64,000 bases of DNA, from the NCBI GenBank assembly GCA_030431975.1, contig JAUIHP010000004.1:190001-254000 (forward strand), written 5' to 3'. A program made the position numbers and the translations under genes. Source of the stretch: a bacterium (GTDB taxonomy: Bacteria > Eisenbacteria > RBG-16-71-46 > CAIMUX01). The notes beneath the pieces are model-generated. The model was not told the DNA's origin and did no database searches. It saw nothing but the letters and a program-made list of their open reading frames with translations. Positions 9,456 through 17,085 of the stretch are shown here, in pieces. Numbering within the stretch: the first letter of the stretch is position 1; each line of letters begins with the position of its first letter.

Positions 9456-9953
9456 ATGATTGCTGAATCCATGCTGCCCGAGTTTGACCAGGAGTTTGCG
9501 ACGGTGCGGAAGTTTCTCGAAGCCGTCCCCGAGGACAAGCTCGACTACAAGCCTCACGCCAAGTCGATGGAGATGGGCCGTCTGGCCGGCCACCTCGCCG
9601 AGATCGTCAACTGGATCGACACGACTGTGAACACGGACGTCCTGGACTTTGCGACGTTCGACTACCAGCCTTGTGTCATGACCGACCGCGCGGAGACGCT
9701 GAAACAGTTCGATGAGTGGGTTGCTGAAGGCCGGAAGATCCTGGCCGGTGCTTCGGACGCGAAGCTGATGGAGCCGTGGACGATGCGGACCGGAGAGGAG
9801 GTCTACTTCACGCTGCCGAAGGTCGCCGTGATCCGGTCGTTTGTCATGAACCACATGATTCATCATCGGGCACAGCTTGGGATGTACCTTCGGATCGTCG
9901 ATGTGGCGCCGCCGAGCGCATATGGTCCGACGGCTGAGGAGATGCCGTCGTAA
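9456..9953 (+). CDS. DinB-family protein
   Basis: A 165-residue four-helix-bundle protein of the DinB/YfiT type. The expected three metal-binding histidines are present: one in GRLAGHLAEI (about residue 47) and two in the C-terminal helix NHMIHHRAQLGMYLR (about 133-140). Family members include thiol-S-transferases and damage-inducible proteins of unknown reaction, so no substrate is proposed. There is no signal peptide, so it is cytoplasmic. It stands alone, flanked by a hairpin just downstream (9978-10004). Confidence 0.85.
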   Translation: MIAESMLPEFDQEFATVRKFLEAVPEDKLDYKPHAKSMEMGRLAGHLAEIVNWIDTTVNTDVLDFATFDYQPCVMTDRAETLKQFDEWVAEGRKILAGASDAKLMEPWTMRTGEEVYFTLPKVAVIRSFVMNHMIHHRAQLGMYLRIVDVAPPSAYGPTAEEMPS

Positions 9954-9977
9954 GTCGGCGTGAAAGCGGAGACCGGT

Positions 9978-10004
9978 GGGAGGTAGGGTTTGGACCTGCC
10001 TCCC
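9978..10004 (+). terminator. Hairpin downstream of the DinB gene
   Basis: Arms GGGAGGTAGG and CCTGCCTCCC (one G-T pair) around a 7-base loop, 25 bases after the stop. It is followed by TTCCC rather than a clean U-run. Confidence 0.45.
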
Positions 10005-10118
10005 TTCCCGCATCCTTGCCCCGCCGCCTCATCGCGGTTCCCGCGCCGCGTCGCTTGCCCTGCTGAAGTCGAGCTCGTGACCCGCCAAGTCGGAAGGCCT
10101 GCGGGGGCGAAGATCGTT

Positions 10119-11588
10119 CTACCGAAGGATTCGCACTCCTGCGGATTGGACTTCAGCACCATTCAACTGGCGTCCGCGAATCCAATAAAGTCCGCTCGGA
10201 ACGGGGCGGCCGCTGCCGTCGTTTCCATCCCAAGACTGCGCATTGCCTGTGAGTCTGCGGATCATCCGGCCGGATGAATCGAAGACTCCAAGAGCAACGA
10301 GATCTTCTTGCATGCCGCTCCACCTCACCTCCGAGGGACTTGGATTCGGGAAGACCTTCAGAGCACTCCGCGAAGTGGATTCCCAAGCGACATCCGAGGT
10401 CGTGGGCCGGACCGGGACAAGTTCGAAGGGCGGCAGCCCGGTAAAGATGGGGCCACTCGTGATCTCTGTGCCGGTCGTCGCCTCGAAGACGCGCACTCCC
10501 GGATCGATGAAGTTGCGATCGGCGAGGTAGAGGTTGCCTTCCGCGGCGGTGATCACGCAGTCGGCGAAGTCGAATCCGCTTCCGCAGGCGACGGGGGCGC
10601 CGATCGCCTCTCCGGTCCGAAGATCGAATCGCAAGAGACACGTCACGAACGAGGCGTCGGCGACGATGGCGTAGCCCGTACCGTCCGAGTGGATCGCAAA
10701 GTGAAGAGGGTCTCCACCCAGCTGCGTTCCGGTGGTCGCAAAACCATCGTTGCGCCACTGCGACGGCTGAATGTGGATGCGCTCGAGGGCACCATCGTTG
10801 ACGAGAGTAAAGGCACCGGACGTCGGGACGAGAAGGTCTCCCGTCGTGATGTCGATGTCCATGGCGCCGTTCGGATTCGTTGTTTGCAGCAGGATGCCCT
10901 GGGTTCCCGCGGTGTCGTCATCGAGGTCCAACACAGAGTTGTCGCGAGTGTCGACGATACCGATGTAGGAGACGTCGACGGGCTCGTAGAAACTGTTGGA
11001 GTCGAGGCGTTGGATCTGAATGTAAAGGTAGGGCGCACGGAAGTGCATCCGTGACATTTCCGGCAGGCCGTCGGCGTCCGCCATGACCGAGAGATCGACG
11101 GAATCGATGCGAGCACCGGTGGTCGGGTCGATCTCCAGCAGCCAGGGCGAAGCATAGCGCGTGACGTAGGCGCGGTTCGGGGAAGCAAAGGCGATGTCCT
11201 GGGGATTCGTGCCCGGTCCGACCGAGAACTCTCGCAGGGTGGCGTATGTCTCCGCGTCGAGGACCTGAATGTTGTCACAGCCCAGACGATTGACGACGTA
11301 GATCTCGTCTCCCTGCAGTCTGGCCACGGCGTCGGGACAGAGAGGAGCGACATCCAAGTCCGCGTCGAAGGGGGAGTCCAGATCGACGACGCTGCTGGAA
11401 CCCGTGCTGAAGTCGGTCGTCACGACGAAGAGTTCGTCGGCGTTTGCACTTGATGTTAAGAGCGGACTGAGGGCAAGCGCCGCAGCGGCTACTCTGACAA
11501 CGACCTCGATCCGTGTGCGCAGGGGCAGGCGCGGTTGCGCAGTTCCTGCCCTCTCGTGTACGTCGTCTCTCCTGGTGGGCACTGTCAT
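10119..11588 (-). CDS. Secreted YncE-like beta-propeller protein, partner of the cobalamin-regulated TonB receptor
   Basis: A 489-residue exported protein. The ATG at 11588 is chosen for its AAGGAA site; a frame extending 28 codons upstream runs into the receptor gene. The signal peptide ends near LTSSANADE. The body has repeated propeller-blade units (GDEIYVVNRLGCDNIQVLD; PNRAYVTRYASPWLLEID; GTGYAIVADASFVTCLLRFD). The last ~80 residues are a FlgD-like C-terminal domain (KVFPNPSPSEVRW, then LGVFDSSGRMIRRL, then PSGLYWIRG). It starts 35 bases after the TonB receptor and is presumably co-transcribed under the B12 riboswitch, which suggests a surface role in corrinoid capture. That role is inference from context. 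Confidence 0.75.
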   Translation of the reverse strand: MTVPTRRDDVHERAGTAQPRLPLRTRIEVVVRVAAAALALSPLLTSSANADELFVVTTDFSTGSSSVVDLDSPFDADLDVAPLCPDAVARLQGDEIYVVNRLGCDNIQVLDAETYATLREFSVGPGTNPQDIAFASPNRAYVTRYASPWLLEIDPTTGARIDSVDLSVMADADGLPEMSRMHFRAPYLYIQIQRLDSNSFYEPVDVSYIGIVDTRDNSVLDLDDDTAGTQGILLQTTNPNGAMDIDITTGDLLVPTSGAFTLVNDGALERIHIQPSQWRNDGFATTGTQLGGDPLHFAIHSDGTGYAIVADASFVTCLLRFDLRTGEAIGAPVACGSGFDFADCVITAAEGNLYLADRNFIDPGVRVFEATTGTEITSGPIFTGLPPFELVPVRPTTSDVAWESTSRSALKVFPNPSPSEVRWSGMQEDLVALGVFDSSGRMIRRLTGNAQSWDGNDGSGRPVPSGLYWIRGRQLNGAEVQSAGVRILR

Positions 11589-11623
11589 GACCGGTTCCTT
11601 CTTCCTTGGATCGTTGTCTTGTT

Positions 11624-13786
11624 TCAAGGCCGGACCCCGGCGAGTGGGCGCGAGATGAGTTCGACGATCCACGTTCTGCCCGGGAGCGGGTAGCCATCGA
11701 TGTCGCTGACCTGGCGGTCAGTCGCGTTCTGGACTTCGACCCGAATCGTCAGGTGTTTCTTCCAGAGATCTCTTTCCACGGTTGCGTCGTGCAGTGCGTA
11801 TCCCGGCGCCCTCTTGCGTGCGCTGTTGTACCGGTCGCGGTAGGCAGCGGAGCGGTAGGCGACTCCGTAGGCCAGGTGCCACGCGTCGGTCCGGAAGCCG
11901 ACACTTCCGTACGACTCGTAGGACGGAAGGTTGGGAAGATCTTTGCCGCGGTACGTACGGCTCTGTCCGACGTCTTTGGCCTCCTGCCACGTCAGGTTGG
12001 TTTCGATCTCCAGATCACCCGGCCCTACGGGGGCGTGCATCGCGAATCGGTTCTCGAGTCCGTGGGTCCACGTCCGGTCCAGGTTGAAGGCTTTGACCGT
12101 GCGCTGGCTGTTCTGAAGCAGCACGATCTTGTCATCGGTTCGGGACTCGAAGTATGCGGTCTCCCAGGTGACGAATGGGTTTGGCTCGAGAACGAAACCG
12201 ACGTCCCACTGCAGTCCGCTTTCGGAGAGAAGCTCCGGGTTGCCGTGCTGGACCCCACTGGTTCCGAACAGCTCGACGAAGGTCGGCCGCCGAAGAAACT
12301 TTCCGCGATTGGCCCGCAGCGCGAACCCGGGGACGATGTCCCAGCGGGTACCGAAGACCGCGCCTTCATGGCGAATGACACGATGGGATGATGGTTCCGG
12401 CTCCTGCCCGAAGACGACGGAGCCCGCATAGTTGTCGCGATTCCGTTCCCATCGGTAGGCCGCGTCGAAGCGAAACGGTCCCGGTGTCCACGAGGATGAG
12501 GTGACCGTCGTTCTCGTCTCGCGACCTCGGGTGAAGCCGCGGACGTCACGCAGCCGGTCGTATGGGGTCCACTCTTCGTCCTGACGGTGGTGAAGCGCGC
12601 CGAGTTCGAGGTTCCAGGGGACGAACGGCAGCCTGCTCTCGACGAGAAAGCCCTTCATGTCGGTTTCGTCGTGCGTGTCGGCGCGGCCCAGTCCCACCTC
12701 GCCGTCGCGGTTCGAGAACTCGTCGTCGGAGTGGTCGATAAAGCCTTGCAGCTGAAAACTCGGGCGTCCCCAATGGTCTCGCCGACCGAACCACTTCGGC
12801 TTCCATTGGGCCCCGGCCTGATGGCGATCGCGGTGGTGGGTTTCGCGGACGGACTCGGTTTGCAGGTTCTCGGTTCCCGGGATCCCGCCGTCCCTACGGA
12901 ACTGCTGCCATGCGTAGTCGAGGGTGACCGACGAGGTCAGCTTGGCCGAGGTCTTGGCGAGCCAGCTTTGCGATTCGAACTGGTTGTTGGATCGATCGAC
13001 CTCCCGGTCATCGTCCGGGTTGTTCGGGGTTCCGAACCGGTTCAGGTACGGATAGTCGCCGTCCGACCGAGTCCATTGGGTGGACACGAGGTAGGAGACG
13101 CGTTCGTCCGTTCCCGGAACCATGCCGCTTCCGTGACCACGGAAGGCGCGCGTTCCGTAGCTGCCTGCGGTGGTGGCCAGGGTTAGCTGGGAAGGACCGA
13201 GGTTGGCCGTCGTCAGGTCGATCGTGCCCGCGGATGGCGGTCCGGCCATTGCCGTCGCCTGTGCGCCTCGGCGGACGACCGCATGTTCGAAAGCGTGAAG
13301 GGGCAGTAGGGAGAGGTTCTGCACTCCGCTGCGGGCCGAGGTCACCGGCACGCCGTCGATCAGAACGACGACTTGCGATGACGTGCTTCCCCGAACGCTG
13401 GCCGACGCGAACGCGCCGAGACCGCCGTATCGGTGAATCTGGAGGCCGGCGGTTGTTTCCAGCAGGTCGGCCAGGTCGTTCCCTGCGCTGACCTCCGGGC
13501 CCAGGGGTACGAAGGACCCGAAGCTCGTGCCTCGCTCGAGATCTTCGGCAACTCCGCGGCGTCCCGCGTCAACGTCGAGTGTGTCGACGACGTCGGGATA
13601 GAAAGGGACGGATTGTTCCGGCGTCGAAGCCTTGGTCGAAGCCGAAGCCGAAGCCGAAGCCGAAGCCGACGCCGATGCCGATGCCGACGCCGATGCCGAC
13701 GCCGGGACGGGGGAGAAGAACTCCATAGCCACGCCTACGACGACTGCTGCCGCGAAGACGCGCTCGATTGCGGATTTCGAGCCCAA
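11624..13786 (-). CDS. TonB-dependent outer-membrane receptor, probable cobalamin/corrinoid transporter (BtuB-like)
   Basis: A 720-residue outer-membrane receptor. The start is a TTG at 13786 with GGAGGG seven bases upstream. A signal peptide (AIERVFAAAVVVGVAMEFF) is followed by an unusual Ser-Ala dipeptide run (about residues 30-50) encoded by a GCCGAN hexamer array. The plug domain is clear: DLADLLETTAGLQIHRYGG, then ASVRGSTSSQVVVLIDGVPV, with the VVRRGAQ strand. The rest is a beta-barrel with alternating aromatic strands and a typical terminal strand region (VEVQNATDRQVSDIDGYPLPGRTWIVEL). Regulation is by the cobalamin riboswitch at 13914-14110, the main reason to assign B12 as the ligand. 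No TonB, ExbBD or ABC genes are in the window. Confidence 0.85.
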   Translation of the reverse strand: MGSKSAIERVFAAAVVVGVAMEFFSPVPASASASASASASASASASASASTKASTPEQSVPFYPDVVDTLDVDAGRRGVAEDLERGTSFGSFVPLGPEVSAGNDLADLLETTAGLQIHRYGGLGAFASASVRGSTSSQVVVLIDGVPVTSARSGVQNLSLLPLHAFEHAVVRRGAQATAMAGPPSAGTIDLTTANLGPSQLTLATTAGSYGTRAFRGHGSGMVPGTDERVSYLVSTQWTRSDGDYPYLNRFGTPNNPDDDREVDRSNNQFESQSWLAKTSAKLTSSVTLDYAWQQFRRDGGIPGTENLQTESVRETHHRDRHQAGAQWKPKWFGRRDHWGRPSFQLQGFIDHSDDEFSNRDGEVGLGRADTHDETDMKGFLVESRLPFVPWNLELGALHHRQDEEWTPYDRLRDVRGFTRGRETRTTVTSSSWTPGPFRFDAAYRWERNRDNYAGSVVFGQEPEPSSHRVIRHEGAVFGTRWDIVPGFALRANRGKFLRRPTFVELFGTSGVQHGNPELLSESGLQWDVGFVLEPNPFVTWETAYFESRTDDKIVLLQNSQRTVKAFNLDRTWTHGLENRFAMHAPVGPGDLEIETNLTWQEAKDVGQSRTYRGKDLPNLPSYESYGSVGFRTDAWHLAYGVAYRSAAYRDRYNSARKRAPGYALHDATVERDLWKKHLTIRVEVQNATDRQVSDIDGYPLPGRTWIVELISRPLAGVRP
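13635..13703. repeat. Hexanucleotide array (GCCGAA/GCCGAC/GCCGAT) inside the receptor gene
   Basis: About eleven copies of GCCGAN near the 5' end of the TonB receptor gene, encoding (Ser-Ala)n just after the signal peptide. Copy-number changes of six bases would keep the frame and only alter linker length. Confidence 0.9.
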
Positions 13787-13793
13787 TACAAAA

Positions 13794-13820
13794 CCCTCCG
13801 GTCATTGCAGTACCGGAGGG
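13794..13820 (-). promoter_or_regulatory. Hairpin sequestering the receptor ribosome-binding site (riboswitch expression platform)
   Basis: Perfect 9-bp stem: CCCTCCGGT (13812-13820 on the minus strand) with ACCGGAGGG (13794-13802) around a 9-base loop. The 3' arm contains the GGAGGG ribosome-binding site for the TTG start at 13786. TTTTGTATT follows, so it could also act as a weak terminator. Confidence 0.75.
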
Positions 13821-13913
13821 CAAGTCGAAGAGCCAAGTCTGGAGAGGCCGCGTAGACGGATTCCGTCCCCAGGTTTGCTCCGTCGCACCTTGCCCTCGAA
13901 GGTCGACAGTGAA

Positions 13914-14110
13914 CTCCCGGAGGTCGGTCTCCTGGCTTGCGGGTCGTCCTAGTCCACGACTCTTCCCGATCGGTTGTCCCGGTGAGGGCTCAAGGCGAAT
14001 TGGCCTTGCTTGCCTCGTGGGGTCGATCAGTGACCACGTCGTGTTTCGTCACCGCTTACAGTGGCGGGGCCGCGTCGGATTTGCACCGACTTCCGGTGGA
14101 CCGCCGGGAG
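13914..14110 (-). promoter_or_regulatory. Cobalamin (adenosylcobalamin-type) riboswitch
   Basis: The minus strand carries the class-defining elements in order: GGTGCAAATCC followed by GCGGCCCCGCCACTGTAA (about 14045-14090), then the B12 box AAGCCAGGAGACCGACC (about 13922-13938). The closing P1 stem is CTCCCGG (14104-14110) with CCGGGAG (13914-13920), extended by CGGTC/GACCG. It lies upstream of the TonB receptor and beta-propeller genes. With cobalamin bound, such switches lower expression; here the downstream ribosome-site hairpin suggests translational control. Confidence 0.93.
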
Positions 14111-14286
14111 TGGCCCGATGTCAGTCGGGCCCGCGAACGAAAGACTTGATAGAGACCATCGGTGTCTTGGAGTCTTTCCTTCACTCGTCAGTGGGAGAAG
14201 ATGCATCCGGAGGGCGTTGGCGGTCAATGAGAATGTGACGGGGTCCTCGGACGAGTCGGAAACAGTTTTGGTCAGGAGGCTTTGCG

Positions 14287-15538
14287 ATGATCGGTGGCGG
14301 ACGGTGGTGGTTCGCATTCTGTTGCTTCGCTTGGTTGTCCCCGGGTGAGGTCATGGCCGCCGACTGGACGGTTGACCCGGGCATAGGAACCATATCGGCC
14401 CTGGTCGAAACCTTTGCGGCGCCGGGGGACACGCTGACCCTCCGTGATGGGGTCTTTCTTGACAATGTCGCCTTGCCGGATGGGGACTGGACAATTCGTG
14501 CGGCCAACCCTGGGGGCGCGATCATTGACGGCAGTGGAGCGGATAGTGCCGCGGTCGTGATGTCAGGGAATCTTTTTCTGCGAGGTCTCGAGGTGCGTGG
14601 GGGAAAGGGGCACGTGGTCCTGGAGATCTTGGGAACGAAAGGTGGGGGAGGGGTCTGTATCCTGGGCCAACACGTGCTCAGCTCCTTGGGGTGCAAAGGA
14701 CTGTGTCTTCCGGGACAACGAGGTTCGGGGGGATCTGGACTGGCACGGTGGAGCGGTGTTGGCGGATGTCATCCAATCGCTTCGCCTTGAGAAGTGTGTC
14801 TTCGAAAACAACTACGCGTCCGGACTTGGCAGTGCCGTCAAAGTGAACGGGCCGACCGATGTCGAGATAACGGAGTGCGAGTTCCGTGACTCCGACTCGG
14901 CACCGGAGCAGTCGGTGTTTCATGGGGCGCCATCTGGTGTGCAACGGATTCGGGACTGCGAGTTCTTTGGGCCCGGGGCGTATGCATTTCCCGGTGGCGA
15001 CACCGTCGTTCGGAACTGTGACTTCGTTGGTGCCGTGCTGTCTTTCTCGGACAACCTTTCGTCACCTGGCGGGCGAATCGAGTGCTCAGAGAACATGCTC
15101 TTGGGTGTGAATGGGGGCGCCGTCGCATCCTTGGTCAGCAACTCGGTGCTTCAGTTTCGTGGAAACACATTCGTGCGGCAGGATTTCAGTATCAGTACGA
15201 GAGCGGTCGGCGGGGTCACGTTCGACTCGAACATCGTCTTTGAGTCGGAAGGCTACGTAGCCTCAGCGTTGTCGGGAGTACTCAGTTGTTCCGTCTTCTG
15301 GCCGAAGCTGTTGGATGATCCTTTCGAAAACCTCATTGTTGACTCGACGGTCGCTGTTGCCGATCCCCTGTTCTGTGACGACGTAGCATGGAAGCTTTCC
15401 GACGAAAGCCCCTGCCTACCCGAGAACAGCCCGAGTGGCTGCGACGAGGTGATCGGCACGAACGGAGCTTGTTCGGAAGTGCCGACGCTTCGGCGATCTT
15501 GGGGGGACCTCAAGGAACTCTTTCGAACCGGTAGGTAA
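14287..15538 (+). pseudogene. Secreted beta-helix protein, frameshifted (or sequence error)
   Basis: A good ribosome site (CAGGAGG) precedes the ATG at 14287. The first frame encodes a signal peptide (WWFAFCCFAWLSPGEVMA) and the start of a parallel beta-helix (ADWTVDPGIGTISALVETFAAPGDTL; IIDGSG; LFLRGLEVRGGKG). Around 14688-14691 (a GGGG run) homology passes to a second frame that starts cleanly with AKDCVFRDNEV and continues through more beta-helix coils to 15538. The first frame instead degenerates and stops at 14790. Repairing one base would give a protein of about 415 residues. It ends in SWGDLKELFR, close to the end of the secreted protein at 43315-43980. A real inactivation, programmed slippage or assembly error cannot be distinguished here. 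Confidence 0.7.
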
Positions 15539-15643
15539 AAGGGTCACGCCACTCTTCCAACAGTGAATGCGCACCCCCAACCGCAGTGCGAAGCAACTGG
15601 CGGTCGTCCCATAGTTGACGAATTGGCGAATGGGTGAGTTGCC

Positions 15644-15667
15644 GAGTAGACGAGTAGACGAGTAGAC
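15644..15667. repeat. 8-bp tandem repeat GAGTAGAC (3 copies)
   Basis: Three perfect head-to-tail copies in the intergenic region immediately before the terminator hairpin. Confidence 0.8.
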
Positions 15668-15668
15668 G

Positions 15669-15705
15669 AACGGCCCCGCCCTTGCTGAGCAAGAGCGGGG
15701 CCGTT
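15669..15705. terminator. Strong bidirectional hairpin between convergent genes
   Basis: AACGGCCCCGC (15669-15679) pairs with GCGGGGCCGTT (15695-15705), enclosing an inner CTTGC/GCAAG stem. It lies between the frameshifted beta-helix gene and the convergent tldE. The flanking 15539-15741 holds no gene. Confidence 0.65.
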
Positions 15706-15741
15706 CAGGTCGGAACGATTTGGGCCCAGGAAACTACGCGA

Positions 15742-17070
15742 TTACGCGCCCGCTACCGTCACCGCATCGAACACCAAAGTCGGGGTCCGCATCGAACTGT
15801 ACGGATACGGATCGTTCCCCGTTCCGATGAGTTGGTGCCAGAACTCCAGATGGTTTCCGGCGATGTTCAGCTCATTGACCGGGCGCACGATCTCGCCGTT
15901 CTCGAAGAGGAAGCCGTAGACGCCGGTGGAGAAGTCGCCGGTGGAGCTGTTGGAGTTTCCACCGATGAAGCCGGTCACGAGTAGACCGCGGCCGAGTTCC
16001 TTCATCCACTGTTCCTGCGACTTGTCTCCGTAGTCGAAGACGACGTTGGACGGTCCGCCGGTGGTCGGCTCCATCCCGAGCTTTCGACCGTAGTAGGTGT
16101 CGATGTAGTAGTTCTTGAGCACGCCCTTTTCCAGGATCGGCAGCTTGCGGGCAGCGATGCCTTCGCCGTCGTAGTGACGGGAGCCTTGTCCGCGCGGGAT
16201 GAGCGGATCGTCGTAGACCGACAGGAGCGGAGACGTGATCTGCTCACCGACCTTGCCCTCGAGATAAGACGTCTTCTGCTGTAGCGCACGTCCGTAGAGG
16301 CCGTTGCCCATGAAACGCAGCAGGCGCCCGCCGGTGCGGTTCTCGATGACCAGGGGGATCTTCTCCGTCGGGATCTTCTCGGCGCCGACACGGGCCAGAG
16401 CGCGTTCCACGGCTGAACGGCCGATGGCCTCGGGGTCCGCGATGCCGCCGCGATTGCAGTGGCCTTCCCACCACCAGTCGGAGGGACGCTTGTCGCCCTC
16501 GTCCTTGGCGGTGACCGAAGCGCCGGTCCAAAAGTCAGTGCGGGAGCTCTCACCCACGAAACCGTTCGATGCCACGAGCGTCGACTGCGTCGTGGAGTCG
16601 TAGTAGCCCGCCTCGACGGAGATGATCTTGTCTCCGCCCGCTTCCAATGCGGCGGCTTCCACCGTCCGCACCATGTGGTGACGGTCTTCGGGGGCAATCT
16701 TGTCGTAGTGGCCGTCGCTCAGTTCCAGGTCCCTGTCGCTGCGACCTTCGTAGTACTTGGGGTCGGGCAGAAGACGGTAGGGGTCCTGTTCCAGGTACTT
16801 GGTCATGGCGACGCCCTGCTCGATGAAGCGTCCGAGCGCGTCCTTGCGGAGGTCGCTCGTGCGGTGTCCGGAAAACTTGCCGTCGGCAAAAATGGAGATT
16901 CGGAGACCGTTCTCCACGGACTCTTCCAGCTTTTCGACGCGCTTCTCACGGTAGTCGATGGAGACGTAGCGGGTGCGTTCGACGGAGACCCGGGCGTCGG
17001 ACGCTCCGGCCTCCGTGGCTTTCTTCACGGCCCACTGGGCGAGTTCGAGACGATCGTTGTTCATTGGCAT
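15742..17070 (-). CDS. pmbA: TldE/PmbA-type metalloprotease partner subunit
   Basis: A 442-residue member of the TldD/PmbA (U62) family. In this family a TldD-TldE heterodimer cleaves peptides or modified peptide precursors, with the metal site in TldD. The sequence shows the family N-domain (AQWAVKKATEAGASDARVSVERTRYVSIDYREKRVEKLEE) and conserved C-domain parts (IPLVIENRTGGRLL; GSRHYDGEGIAARKLPILEKGVLKNYYIDTYY, where the full motif spans about 285-320; LLVTGFIGGNSNSSTGDFS). It lacks the HExxxH motif, as expected of TldE. It starts 15 bases after tldD with a GGGAGGG site, so the two form an operon. The target peptide is unknown; no RiPP genes are nearby. Confidence 0.88.
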   Translation of the reverse strand: MPMNNDRLELAQWAVKKATEAGASDARVSVERTRYVSIDYREKRVEKLEESVENGLRISIFADGKFSGHRTSDLRKDALGRFIEQGVAMTKYLEQDPYRLLPDPKYYEGRSDRDLELSDGHYDKIAPEDRHHMVRTVEAAALEAGGDKIISVEAGYYDSTTQSTLVASNGFVGESSRTDFWTGASVTAKDEGDKRPSDWWWEGHCNRGGIADPEAIGRSAVERALARVGAEKIPTEKIPLVIENRTGGRLLRFMGNGLYGRALQQKTSYLEGKVGEQITSPLLSVYDDPLIPRGQGSRHYDGEGIAARKLPILEKGVLKNYYIDTYYGRKLGMEPTTGGPSNVVFDYGDKSQEQWMKELGRGLLVTGFIGGNSNSSTGDFSTGVYGFLFENGEIVRPVNELNIAGNHLEFWHQLIGTGNDPYPYSSMRTPTLVFDAVTVAGA

Positions 17071-17085
17071 TTCGTCGTCCCTCCC

